This document shows, one piece after another, positions 11,174 through 23,013 of a stretch of 64,000 nucleotides of DNA. This DNA is from Pyrus communis (Eukaryota; Streptophyta; Magnoliopsida; Rosales; Rosaceae), in contig NC_084805.1 in NCBI RefSeq assembly GCF_963583255.1, positions 11,214,827 through 11,278,826 on the forward strand, read 5' to 3'. Every line of letters starts with the position of its first letter. Position 1 is the stretch's first letter. Made by a program: the position numbers and the translations under genes. Under the pieces are notes generated by a model. The model was not told the DNA's origin, ran no database searches, and was given only the letters and a program-made list of their open reading frames with translations.

Positions 11174-11575
11174 ATTGTATAATTTCTGATGTTTAAGGTG
11201 TCTGATAAATTAAAAAAAAAAAAAAAAAAAGATTATTTTGAAAGTTTTGGCGATTGACAGCAGAAGCTGGCCATCAAGCTAATTACCTAGTTCAGCTTAA
11301 TCCAGTTTCATGTTTGGTATTAATCTTACCATAACCCCATGATCATGTGCCTTCGAGTAGGATTATTTGTAGTAAGAAAAAAGTTGACATCCTTAATCCC
11401 ACACCCGATCTTTTCACGTGTATTATACATGTAAGGACACATATATAATTTTGTGCAAGAAACTAATATATTTTCTGCACAGAGGCGACTTTGGAATAAG
11501 CATGAAGTTAGGTAAGACCAAAATACATAAAGTCAAATATTTTTGTAAGATCTTACAAATGACATGATCGGACAT
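10976..11575. other. Intergenic, low complexity
   Basis: No gene supported. Contains A-rich and (AT)n runs at 11143-11173 and 11210-11230. Confidence 0.4.
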
Positions 11576-11583
11576 CCTTACTC

Positions 11584-12318
11584 CAATGGCGTAGCCACCC
11601 ACAAGGCTAAGGTGGGCTGTAGCCCAGGGAGGTTTCTGTAAGAGTAGTGTTATCTGTGCACTCATTTTTACTTCTCACACACCCCTCTCAATTTTCGGTT
11701 GTTCGAATCGAATGAGTTGGAGATGATCACTGACAGAAAATTAATAAGACTGCGTTGGAAGTAAAAATGGGTTTGTAAATAGAACTATTCTTTTGTAAAA
11801 TCATGTTTATAGCTTACTCAATTTCAATAGAGATTATTATTTAATGTATATTTTATAGAGGATAGGTAATAAATAATACATTTTATGCTAAAAATTATAA
11901 ATTAGTTCTATCTCCAGTCCCTTTTTATCATATTCTTTAAAGAAAAAGACCATTTACCCTATGCAATTTAGCCTCTGTGCTTCTTACTCAAGAAAAGAAA
12001 AATAATTTCTTTAAATCCACAATTAAATCCTTATCTCAGCAATTCCTTAATTTCCGTTGCGATTTTCCAATAAATGTCACCCTTGGTACTTTCTTAATCT
12101 CTATATTTACTTATTCTTGATTTAATTAGTAGGTTAATTATTTATACGGTCCATGAATTTATCGGTTAGGGTTATGATTTTGAGAATAGTTTATATTATA
12201 TTTTTGTTCTTTTATATTGATTATTACATAAGTTTATATAAGCAAAATATAAACATATGATTTTATAGTACTATTTTCAATTAGCCCACCCAAGGAAAAA
12301 ATTCTAGCTCCGCCCTTG
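11584..12318. mobile_element. Non-autonomous hAT element, 8-bp TSD CCTTACTC
   Basis: A 735-bp element with ends CAATGGCGTAGCCAC and, inverted, CAAGGGCGGAGCTAG (Ac/hAT-like CA.GGGCGGAGC ends). Subterminal GTGGGCT and AGCCCACC also mirror one another. It is flanked by perfect CCTTACTC (11576-11583, 12319-12326). No transposase. A 149-bp MITE is nested in it. Confidence 0.8.
11642..11790. mobile_element. MITE nested in the hAT element, sister of 378-525
   Basis: A 149-bp foldback with TAGTGTTATCTGTGCAC..CATTTTTACTTC mirrored by GAAGTAAAAATGGG..AAATAGAACTA. The centre (ttttcgg.tgttcgaatcg) matches 378-525. Probable TSD TTCTGTAA/TTTTGTAA (7/8). Confidence 0.65.
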
Positions 12319-12326
12319 CCTTACTC

Positions 12327-14403
12327 AAGGTTTTGTCTCCTTCTCAAGATATGGTTGCTGAGCTAAACTTGTTCTTTGGTAGATTAGATTTCAAGATTAT
12401 CATAGATTTCAAAAAAATTACATATAGAACTAAGTTCTACTCAGAAAAGCTGCATAGAGAATGTATATGTGTTTTATAAGCCATTCAATCCCTTTCAACC
12501 ATGCGCATAAGTATTAACCACTACAGTTCTGGGTGTGTGGGGACTAGAGAGGTTAATTGAACATGTTAATTAGAACATAGGATTTGGAGGGCACCATATT
12601 TCTTTACAGGAGAAGACAAGTGATTAGGTGTGGTTGCTTTGATTAATGGAGTCCTCCCCCTCATTATTTATGTTGAGCAAAATATAATCTCAAAAATCCA
12701 GAAGAAGATACGTGGATTTTTCCTCAAGAAAAACAAGAATATCCTCACTAAATGGGCAGAGCTCTCAAATACTCTCACGTGCAACACAGCATCCTTGGAG
12801 GTCCAAGCAACTAACTGAGACTGCTCATAGCTCCCCTGCTCGTGGCATGGAAAAGTCAAAGCATTAATGGTAGGATTAATTACTAAATCCTATCTTTAAT
12901 AGATTCTCAATTGAAGATCAACTCCATCAAGTAAGGAATCTCTATCACAATCAGTTATGGATGCTTCCATTATCATCCCAAGATATATCTCCTATTAATA
13001 TCTTGCGAATATTCTTTACTCATTCATCCAACGGATGACACACCTTGGTCAATAGGATGTCGCCATGTGTAGGGCAAATCCCTAATCCTAATTCGTTAAG
13101 ACCAAAGATGACAAATTTTTGCTAGCACAATTTATGCTGTGGATAATAATGTCTCGCTAAACCAAATTAATCATTGTTAACTGATAGGATTTTTATCACC
13201 TAAATTACAGAGAACAAGGTTATTGTAGTATAGATAGCTTGAGCAAATCATCCTCCATAGGGATTGATATGAATAAGTTATATTTAAAACCAATTCGTAA
13301 TCAACTATGCAATACAAAATATAGAAAGTTGAGATAAAAAAATAAATAAAAGATTGCAAGAAATTAAAAGTAATGAAATTGGTGAGAAATTAAATGAAAG
13401 AGAATAATCAAAACAAACGTTTTAGAAAATCAAAGGTGAAAAACACTAGGGTTTAGCCGTGATCATTAATAATACTACGTAGTTCTACCAATCACTTACA
13501 AGTTAACATCTGCAAACTTTGAAGGTTAGGTTTTCCTAACGCATATTCTACTTGCGACATGCAAATTTTGACGTGACCATATTCCTACGTCTTTATCTCA
13601 CTCCTCGTCCTCGTAGATATAGTACCAATACATCATTGCTAGAAAGCCATGCCCAACCAGGCTTCTTAAATCTTAATATTATGCTCATGTTTCCTAGTTC
13701 ACAACATACATAGTTGAAAACGATCATTACAAATCTAACGTTATATTTTAGCAACAGGGACGTTTTTGCCTTCATGTCTTATGACCAGTTTTCGTGTAGT
13801 GAAGTTTGTTAGAACACAAAACCAAAGTTGCCTTTTGTAGAAAACTTTGTTTTAACTCAAATTTCTTCGACTTCGATTCTATCTATATTTGATAAGATCG
13901 ATTGCTTTAGGGTGGAAAATCACCATATGAAGCTTTCTCAAATTGGTTAACCAAGCTCTAAATGATATTATTTAACCCAAATAAACATAGCACATCTTCA
14001 ACTCCTCTTGAACTAATTTTCTTGTTGCCATACCAATCAAACTGCCCGAACCAAACCAATCAGCGGTCTAGGGTCTAATGTGAACTGTTCCACTTCATCG
14101 TTTTTTTAGATTGGCCACCGACGGAATTCAAACTCATGCTTCAAATGTGTTGTTTGAGGTCCGAACCGATCCAATCCAGACAGTATCCAACCAGCTCTAT
14201 CTAGTCTTGGTTGATGACCCAAAATTCGTCCCGGTTCCATATTTCTCACCTTTTGGGCTTATGACCGAAATTTCATAGGATGTCAAATGTTTAGGGGCCC
14301 AAAAACATGCCCTCATCAGCTCCCCAAACTCAGTACGACAGCAAAAAAACAGTTCCCACACACTCTCCCTCCCCCTCTCTCTCCTTCTGCTAACCGTTTT
14401 ATT
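12327..14403. other. Intergenic, nothing recognised; upstream of TIC21
   Basis: About 2 kb of AT-rich sequence without a supportable gene. The last ~80 bases before the TIC21 ATG are CT-rich (ccctccccctctctctcc), as in many plant 5' leaders. Confidence 0.45.
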
Positions 14404-16282
14404 ATGCAAACTCTACTATCGCCGGTGACACGCGCCGCCTACTTCACGGCGGCGCCACCTACAGCTGTCACGACTCGGCCCTTAGCGTATCACGTTCCTC
14501 TTCGATCAATCTCCGACCGCCACGTGCCCAGCCTCACTCTCTCTTCTTCGTTTTCTTCTTCGTATGGTGCTCCCACCCACAGAGGACCAAGGCTCTCCAT
14601 CAGCACCATCAGGGCATCTTCCCCTCCAATTTCTCAGAACTTCACCTCCCCAAACGACGAAACTGAAAAGGCCAAGCTCCTTCAGGTTCTCCTTCTTCTA
14701 CTTTGCCTAATTTATTCTATTTTCTGTTTGGTTTACGAGAAAATGTGGGAAAATGTAAGACCATGAAGTGAAATTACTGATATTTTTACTGAATTGACCC
14801 AATTTCGAAACGATAGATTTTTCAATTTCAACATTTGCATTGCATTGTTGATGATTTGATTGAAAAGTGAAGTGCTTTAGGTGGTTTGTGGTGTGTAGGT
14901 AGCCAAAAGGTTAGAGAGCACAGCAAGGTATTTCAAGAGGTTGGGTAGTTTAGGGTTTTGGGGGCAGCTGGTCAGCACTGTTGTGGCGGCCGTGATTCTT
15001 TCGTTTTCAGTTGTTATAACCGGCAAGGTTTCGTCACCACCTACTTTTTATGCCACTGCCGGTGGGATTGTGGCGGGATTCATCTCTGTGTTTTGGTCAT
15101 TTGGGTACATTCGCCTCTCGGATAAGCTTCGAAGAACTGCAAGTGACCCTGCAAAGGTATTGTGGAATTGTCAATTTTGGGAAAGCTATTTGTGTTTGTG
15201 ATTGAATTGTATGTGCTTTGTGAAATTTGTTACATAAGGGCGGTAATACTGTTTTCGGACAAATGTTAAGTTGCATGGACTTTGTGCATGATGTGAATTG
15301 TGAAGTTCCATCATCCGTGGCATGCTGATAATGATATGTTCAACCGATGCCCATTATCCCGATTGAACTGAAATATCAGTTGCCACCTTGAATAGGCTGA
15401 AAGTATAAAATCTATTGATTTACTCTTCAATAACAGAATAAGATAACAATGGAGTTGTCCGTCTGTCACTGTCACCCAAATAAATTGTACTTACGGTCGC
15501 ACTTCAATGAATTTAAATCCTTGTAACTATAATTGCCTGTGAGCACTTCATCTGCTTTCATTCTTCTTTATTTTCGTCCATCATTATCATCCCGTTATTG
15601 GGTTTCTTGTTGAAATTGGCTCAAATTCTACCCACATTTGAAAGATGTTTTCATAACCGATAACTATCTGACTTTGTTCTCCAATGGCACCTTTTACCTA
15701 TTACATCTGTGTTTCACTGTTTATAATATACAGGCTCCTCCACGCGCTGATGTTATAAAAAGCTTAAAGAATGGCATTGTTCTGAACATTTTGGGTATGG
15801 GTGCTGCTGTTCTTGGCATGCAAGCAACGGTAGGACTGTTGGTTGCTAAGGCTCTTACTTCCTCTGCAAATCCATATCAGGGTCTCACTCCAGGTTACAG
15901 TCCTGTTCTTGCCTTGGATGTATTCTTGGTGCAGGTAGATTCATATATCTCACTTTACTTTTCGTTCTGTTCTGAAACATTAGGTTAGATAATACCCGTA
16001 GTCTTGCAGAGTATACTTTCAGTTTCCTTGTTCTAACGGGTCATCAGTATGCCTCAAACTCTGTAGAGTATAGTTACCTTTTAGTTTTTGGGCATGATTT
16101 CGAAAAAGGAATTTGCAATTGGGAGAAGGCTGACATTTCTATTCATTTGTTTCGCGTTTTCGTTGCAGGCATCGGCAAACACTATCCTTTCTCACTTCCT
16201 GGGACTTCTCTTCTCCCTAGAGCTGTTGCGCTCAGTAACGTTGCCACCTTCTGAAGGCATTCCCATTCCCAGATTTGCATAA
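14404..16282 (+). CDS. TIC21: TIC21 / PIC1, chloroplast inner-envelope protein (complete, 4 exons)
   Basis: Inner-envelope membrane protein (DUF3611 family) linked in Arabidopsis to protein import and to iron transport (PIC1). Exons: 14404-14685, 14899-15156, 15734-15934 and 16169-16282, all phase 0 with GT..AG introns, giving 284 aa. Residues 1 to about 80 are Ser/Thr/Arg-rich with few acidic residues, as in a chloroplast transit peptide. Four hydrophobic segments lie near 113-134, 142-165, 192-220 and 248-270. The C-terminus EGIPIPRFA is a family signature. The chosen ATG is the first in frame that opens the transit peptide. An open frame continues upstream of it but lacks a better start. 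The Arabidopsis protein is only slightly longer. No lesion seen. Confidence 0.95.
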
Positions 16283-16444
16283 ATACTGCCCTACCTTTTT
16301 TCAAAGCATTGAAGCCGTGATTCTTTTTAAGTGTTTTTGCTTCTTTACGATGTTATAAGACAAATGCGTTTCTGTATTACATTCGTAGGCTTTGCTGCCT
16401 CTTTCCAAGTGTATTATACTTGGAACTTCTAACACAAAAATGAG

Positions 16445-16880
16445 ATTTGCTCTATCCAATATGACATGGAATGTTGGGCGATCAAGCATCACCATGATCA
16501 AAAAATGAGTATAGTAGATATGAGAATACTTCGTTAGATGTGTGGGGACACGAGCAATGACTAGATTAAGAACAAGGATATTAGATGTAAAGTAGGAGGG
16601 GTGGGCGTAATTGAAGATGAGAAAATCGATTAAAATGGTTTGGACATGTAAAACAAAGATCTATAGATACTTTAGTTAGAAAATGCGATTGTGAGACATA
16701 AAGTTAGGACAAAATGGGTAGAAAAAAAACCTAGAAAGACTTGAAAAAAGACTTTCAAGAAAAAATATAGAGTATTTGGAACTAACCGAAAACTTGACAC
16801 AAAACAAGTGTAATGACGTTCTAAGATTCGTACAGCCAACCTCATTTAGTGGGATGAGACTTTGTTGGTGTAAGTAGCAC
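16445..16880 (+). pseudogene. LINE 3' remnant (RT C-terminal region), degenerate
   Basis: About 430 bp homologous to the second remnant at 17950-18690: ..TGGAATGTTGGGCG.TCAAGCATCA.. and ..GGTTTGGACATGTAAAAC.. through to TTAGTGGGATGAGACTTTGTTGG. It encodes, with stops and frameshifts, the CGH-like C-terminal part of an L1-type reverse transcriptase. It is a 5'-truncated dead copy just downstream of TIC21. Confidence 0.7.
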
Positions 16881-17949
16881 CCAACAAAAAATAATGCACG
16901 TAAAGTTTCTAGGCTAACAAACTGACAGAATTAAGAGGAAAATTACAACATAAAACGATGAAACATAGAAGGATGGCAAACCAAAACACTCTATATTTCA
17001 TTATAAGGATTAAGTTTCTCTCTTTCATCCCATGGAGATGAACACAAAGTTTTAACCACCAAGATCCAATGATCCAATAACTATTCACCAAAAACCTAAC
17101 AAGATTATACGATCCAAAGCCAAAAACAATGTAACGCTGAAACTCAAATGCAGGACACTAACGGGATCCACCCAAGTCTTGTCAATGATGCTGTTTCACT
17201 GTCAATATGTATAGCCGCAGCATGCCAATAAAAAGATAACCAAAGTACACTACTTCGTACGTTGAAAGCCTTGTATAAGGTTGTTATCACACTTTCCGGA
17301 GCTCCATAATACCCTGCACCATATGTAGATATGTTTTAGAGAAAATCAGCAGCAACTAAATCAACAGAATCAACAAAAAAATGATACCAGTGTACACACA
17401 GAGACGGTGCAAGAAATCAAATGAGTAGTCCATTCAAAGAAAATCAACAAAAAAAGAAACTTCAGAGGGCCAATGTCATATGAAATTAGACAAATTGGAG
17501 AATTTCATATATCCTGGTGTACATTATGAATAATGGTTTAATGCAATATGTAAGAAATTATATTCATGAAGATTTAAATGAAACTGATTTTGTTGGCCCC
17601 AAATACCTTAAAGGCAATATCATATGAATACTTTGAGAGACAAAATAGCAAGCAAAGTACATCAAAATTAGAACTCGAAGACGCCAAAACTTGTTCAATT
17701 TTATGTATCCACTGAGAATTATCAAAGAAAAGTCATTGTTAAATTATTTCATATGCAAATGCCTGTCATAAAATCAATACGATCTGTAAGAACATCGTAT
17801 TCTTTTGAACAGAGTTCATACTTCAAAATGAGTTTCGCTTTACTCATCAAAGTGAAAACAGAAAACAGTTATAGTCTGGAAAATTAGTACAGTACACTAA
17901 ACTAATCCAAGTGAGTTTTCTTCTTCAGAGCTAGAATGACAATGACAGG
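16881..17949. other. Intergenic, nothing recognised
   Basis: AT-rich. A minus-strand frame of about 57 codons at 17142-17313 follows a plausible acceptor (GTGCAG), but it resembles nothing I know and was not called. Confidence 0.35.
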
Positions 17950-18690
17950 TAGGCGTTTGAAGAGAAGTGTTGGAATCTAAAGGTCTTCTCCTAAGCCAAG
18001 ACAGAGTACATGGAGTGCAAGTTCAGTGCAAACGGAGGCTCAAATGAGTTAAGGGTGAGGATTTGAGATCAGGAAGTACCAAAGAGCGACCGCTTTCGCT
18101 ACCTAGGATCTATCTTGCAAAAGAATGGAGAGTTGGATGGAGACCTCAACCATAGAACACAAGCTGAATGGATGAAGTGGAAGAGGGCATCAGGCGTGTT
18201 GTGTGACTGCCGTATGCCACTATATCTCAAGGGAAGATTTTATAGGACAACAATAAGGCTGGCAATGCTTTATGGTACGGAATGTTGGGCGGTGAAGCAT
18301 CAACACATACATAAAATGGGTGTAGCAAAGATGAGAATGCTCCATTCAATGTGTGGGCACATAAGAAAGGATAAGATTAGAAATGAGGATATCCAAGGTA
18401 AAGAAGGAGTAGCCAAAATTGAAGGAAAGATCAAATAAAATCAATTACATTGGTTTGGACATGTGAAACGAAGGCCTATTGACGCTTCGATTAGAAGATG
18501 CGATTGTGGGATAGAGGTCCAGGGCCGAAGGGGTAGATGAAGACTTTGGAAGAGACTCTAAGAAAAGACTTAAGAGTACTTGGATCTAATGGAAGACGTG
18601 ACACAAAACCAAGCACAATGGCGTTCTAGTATTCATATAACCAACCCCACTTAGTGGGAAAAGGCTTTGTTGTTATTGTTGTACGAAAGC
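17950..18690 (+). pseudogene. 5'-truncated LINE, reverse transcriptase C-terminal region
   Basis: Reads RYLGSILQKNGELDGD-like RT sequence, then MLYGTECWAVKHQHIHKM, MRMLHSMCGHIRKDKIRNED and WFGHVKRRPIDASIRRCDCG-like motifs typical of the thumb/connection and C-terminal region of plant L1-type LINEs. The longest open piece is 18115-18438. Stops and frameshifts interrupt the rest. The 3' end TTAGTGGGAAAAGGCTTTG followed by TTG repeats (18661-18680) is the LINE 3' terminus. The remainder of the element is missing, as in abortive reverse transcription. Confidence 0.8.
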
Positions 18691-19622
18691 TGAAAATTAG
18701 ATTGACTGAAATGGAAATACTGTTTATTTTTCACTGGAAGAAAGGGCTAATTTTAGTGGGAGTTACCAGGTTAAATGTCAGGTGCAAATGAATTTATTAA
18801 TTGCGATGTTTACATCGCAATCCTTGCAGCTTCTTTTCCCTTCTTTTTTTTTTTTATTACATTTATTTGTTCCTTTAAGGAATTTAATTGCACCAGGGTT
18901 AGTGTAAACACTGCCCTTTTGTCTTACAGACTTTCATAACATAAAAAAATTGCAGTAAAGACAGGACAGTTTCTCGAAACAGACACAGAACATAGGAAGG
19001 ACTTCAAGCTTTTCCTTTGTCTGTGAAAAGAAGCTGTAGAGATTGCTCAATCATCCCATCATAATCCGTAAGACACCACAGACCCATACCCAGAAATCAG
19101 TTATACCTACTTGTGCCAACCATTCTAAAGATGGTCCTCCATTCCTCTCTAGCCATTCAAAGTTCTGGCCTTCCTTTTCTGTTTCCCCAGATTTGGAAGT
19201 TTGGGAGTAACATCCGGAAAGTGAAAGGTAGCACACCACTACATGACTCTGTTTCATTACTAGTATGTTTCGCTTAAAAATTCCTACCATATACCATAAA
19301 TTAAAACTCGGTTTGCAAAATTACAGCTTCATTCTCAGTACAAATAATGAACATCGTAAAGCATAATGATGCAAGAGATTTCACACACTTGAATAGTTCA
19401 CAAGATGCTTTAACTAAATACACTGATCACATGCTTCAACATGTCCATCATAAAAAACAAAACCTAGCAAATTTTTCAAACCACATAGATTCAGCATAAC
19501 AAAAATAGCCTGAATTAAGTCCTCTAATGCCTTGATACGCAAACTGCCAACAATGGGGAAGAAGAAATAATATGAATAGATATTTATAAGAGTATCTCGG
19601 TAGAGAAAGAGATCACACTTAC
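18691..19622. other. Downstream region of the reticulon gene
   Basis: Presumed 3' UTR and flank of the minus-strand reticulon gene. No further gene supported. A T-run is at 18843-18858. Confidence 0.35.
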
Positions 19623-21067
19623 CTACTGTAGCTTCTTCTCCTTGTTTGAACCCAATGGAATTTTCTTTAGGATGCTATCATCAATTTTCCTGTACTGTGT
19701 TTGTATTACTCTGTTTGCTACATGCAGCTTATCATCAATGTGGTCCTGATACTTATCATACAACATGGGCACTGAAAGACTTAGAAGAACCCCTGGATAA
19801 TAGTTAAAGAAATGTCCGTAAATAAATATTGCAAATCTTTCAAGCATGCACCTAAACTAAACATATAAAGATACAATGTGCAGTAAAGAGCTTACCAATG
19901 TAGAAAAGCGTTAGGAAGTTGAAGAAACTTCCGACATAAGAAGCTAGCCACAAGCAGAAAGCAACCTAGAGAAGCAAACCAAAATTTCCAATCAGTAAAA
20001 TTCATAATGTTCTGTTCTATGTAATCCATAAAAACCACCTACTTGAAACCATAAACCAAAGGGGAAAAATAAACTACGCCTAACCTGAAGAAAGAGCTTC
20101 CAATTTCTCCCAATAGCAATGTCTCGTGCAATAGACAGTACACGATTAATCCCAGCATGCAGTGCATCAGCAGCCTTCACAACATTGGCCTCAGAGATTT
20201 CCATATCAGGGAGAGGAGGCAAAGGTCTGAAAGACAGCAACCCCGTTTTTCATTAAAATCGCCTCAAACTAAAATCAATCCTCAGAACAGTATAAATCAC
20301 CATCCATCGTTCCCAAAAAAAATTAATTCAACTGATCTTGCGTTCTTGGTTACTTTCTCCATGACGTATTCAGGAAAAACTAGTTCAATAATCCAAAATA
20401 ACATACTCCTAATAAATACACGTCTGATCTAAGCTAAATGAACCCGGAAATTCTCAGTGGGATAACAAGATCGATAAAAAGTATACAAGAAACGCAGCGA
20501 AAAATGGCCAAAAATTAGAGGGTTACCTGTTGAGAAGAGAAGCAGATTTGGCCCAGAGGAAAAGGATGACCACAAGAAGCAGTAGAACATTGGCCACAAA
20601 TGACAAGAGATTGTAACCAGCTCGCTCAAACAGCAACCACGACGCCGTCGTAGAGGTCAGCAGTAAAACTCCTCCACTCCATTTCTTCCACAGCAGGACA
20701 TCGGCAACTACCAAAAACCCCAAAATTAACAATATTAATCACAAGTTACATCAACCCACAAAGTCGATTAGGTTGTATTAAGATCAAGAACAATGTAATG
20801 ATTATTCCATAATCCAAATCTACGGAATGTTTAAACAAGATTATGGTTAGTCATCGCCAATGGAAGTAGAATCGATTCATACCAAATCGGAATCGCGAAT
20901 ATAATTCTATGGATTTACAAATCAACAGCATCCGTGCAATTATGTGTGTGCGTACACACACACACACACGGATATGTGTAGAGAGAGAGAGAGAGAGAGA
21001 GAGTACCAGGGCCACCTCCGAGAGTTTGGTGAACGGAAATGCGACGAGGAGGCATAGATTCTCCCAT
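19623..21067 (-). CDS. Reticulon-like protein B (RTNLB), complete, 5 exons
   Basis: ER-shaping membrane protein. Exons on the minus strand: 21007-21067, 20527-20707, 20085-20226, 19896-19965 and 19623-19792. All introns are GT..AG and phases are consistent, giving 207 aa ending in KEKKLQ. The reticulon homology domain fills nearly the whole protein, starting at [10 protein letters not shown] (residue ~21). Two long hydrophobic hairpins follow: exon 2 [20 protein letters not shown] and [18 protein letters not shown], and exons 4-5 [20 protein letters not shown] with [20 protein letters not shown]. The short N-terminus (MGESMPPRR) fits the short RTNLB9-12 type group; from memory At2g15280 (RTNLB10) is the positional match. 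Intron 1 carries a CA/GA microsatellite. Confidence 0.93.
20949..21003. repeat. Compound (AC)n/(GA)n microsatellite in reticulon intron 1
   Basis: Runs acacacacac... (20955-20969) and gagagagaga... (20980-21003) lie directly beside the exon 1 donor site. Confidence 0.85.
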
Positions 21068-22399
21068 GGAGATTTAGGGTTTCAGAGAGGAGAGAGATGG
21101 AAGGAGAGAGGTACTTGATAGGGAGGGAGATGGAAATTACAAAAATGAATGGAAATGGTTTAAGAAGAAGAAGAAATGGCAATGACTTCATTTACTTTTT
21201 TTGTTTTTTGTTTTTAAATAAAAAGGGGACCTGGCTTTGATACGGTAGTTTACCATTTCAAGGGCCCGAAAGATTCCATTTTAGCATCTTTTGATTATCA
21301 TCGTGCATTTTATTTTTGATAAGAATTAAACTCAAAATGTATTATGTGAAATACGAACTTGGAATCTGTCCCTAATACAAGATAAAAGCCCAAAATTGCT
21401 AATCTGGGTGTTTTATTACCTGTCTTCCCATAAAAAAAATGAAACTTTAACGAAAAACTTTATTTTTACATTAAAAAATCAATCACGATACTATTTACTT
21501 TACTATTTATTTTGTCCTTATCGTTAAAACTCAAGGTTTTCAGACATTTTTCATTAATTTTCGCTAAAAATAATACACTCTAATTTAATTGTCCTTTACA
21601 AATTAAATCTTAAGTAAATAAATATCCTCCTCCTAACCAATTTTGTTGAGGGCAACGTGTGTTCTAACTCTCAACACTAATATCACCTACGTATCGTAAA
21701 AGAGGGTATTCTAAATACGCTTGATAGGTTTAAAGTACGTTGTGGATCATGTTAGTTGGTCGAGACAGTATACTTTTTTCTTTGTATTTAAGTATGATCT
21801 TCTATATTTGTAATTTATTTGATTATAGTAGTTTAAAATATTAATTTGTTAATATAGATATATATATAAAATACAAATTCTTAACGGTTTTAGCTCTGAG
21901 GATTTTGGCTAAAAGATAGAATGAAGGTATACGGGCAGAATGACGAATAAGGAAAGGTGAATGAACTAGTGAAGAATGAAGGAGAATATATGAAACAAAA
22001 ACTTGAGAAACAACGATTTGAAATTGTATGTTGTTTTAGTTTTTCGTTTCATTCACCATGTTATATGCATTTTTTGCGCATCTCTTTGGCTATCATTCCG
22101 ACGCCATTTTTTACACCCTACGATCCCATAATTTATTGCTCATTTTCCCCATATATTTAACTACAAAAATTAAAATTAAAAACGAAATGATTAAGGACTT
22201 TATAAAAAAATTAGTTGAGGATAGAACCTTGTGGTTTATGTTTCCTTCCTAGATCTATCGCCTTGTAGTGCATTAGTTGAAACTTGAAACTTCACCGGGT
22301 TAGGTTGATGTCGATCAACTGCCAAATTTAACACGCATGATGCAATTGCAAGCAAGCAAACAAATGCTACATGCCATTCTGGAAGAGAATAGAGCACTT
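21068..22399. other. Intergenic between reticulon promoter and PRKRIP1 3' end
   Basis: Upstream of the reticulon ATG, the sequence is GA-rich and then AT-rich. No gene supported. Confidence 0.4.
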
Positions 22400-22760
22400 G
22401 ACCAAGATGTAGACCCGGTGTTTAAAATATCGGTATCAGTGAAAATATCGATATGCAAATTTGTGGAAATATCGACGGATATATCAAATATTGATATCGA
22501 TATCGGTTGTTTTCGGTAGAATGATGGATATTGAAATGAAACCTTAGGGATTATCAAACATTGGTTTGAATGAAATATAAGAGTTTCTCCAATATTTAAC
22601 AGATGTGTTAGAGATATTAACGATATATGTCGATTTTAGCCTAAACTAAGAGTTTCTCCGATATAAGGTGACGTTTTAGACTTCATCCTCAATTTCCATA
22701 TCTTTCTCTGGTTTTTCGAATATTTCCATGAAAATATCGACCGTATCAAAGAAAATTTAA
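22400..22760. repeat. AATATCG-rich dispersed repeat
   Basis: Multiple gaaaatatcg/ggatatatc/gatatcgatatcgg words in both orientations; related words occur at 185-345. Looks like a decayed palindromic element. No TSD found. Confidence 0.45.
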
Positions 22761-23013
22761 ACATTGCATAAACCACATCGTTTTTGTTCAACATTGCATT
22801 TTTATATCAAGAAAATAGTTAAACTAAATCAAAATTTAATTTGTTCTAATCCCTTGGGATGTTACATCTTGGAATACATACAATCGAATTTAGGCGGCAA
22901 ACATGGCAATTCTAGACTTGAGAAAAATGAAATCCCAATTACGTTGGTGCATGCTTTGCTCCTTTACTTTGCAATGCACACGGATACCAAGCTTTGAGCC
23001 GATGCATCAAGAA

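Noticed and set aside
17142..17313. Minus-strand frame of about 57 codons after a plausible acceptor
   Set aside because: No partner exon and no similarity I recognise; could be chance in AT-rich DNA.
19051..19290. Minus-strand 79-codon frame downstream of the reticulon stop
   Set aside because: Sits in the presumed 3' flank and has no reticulon-like or other domain.
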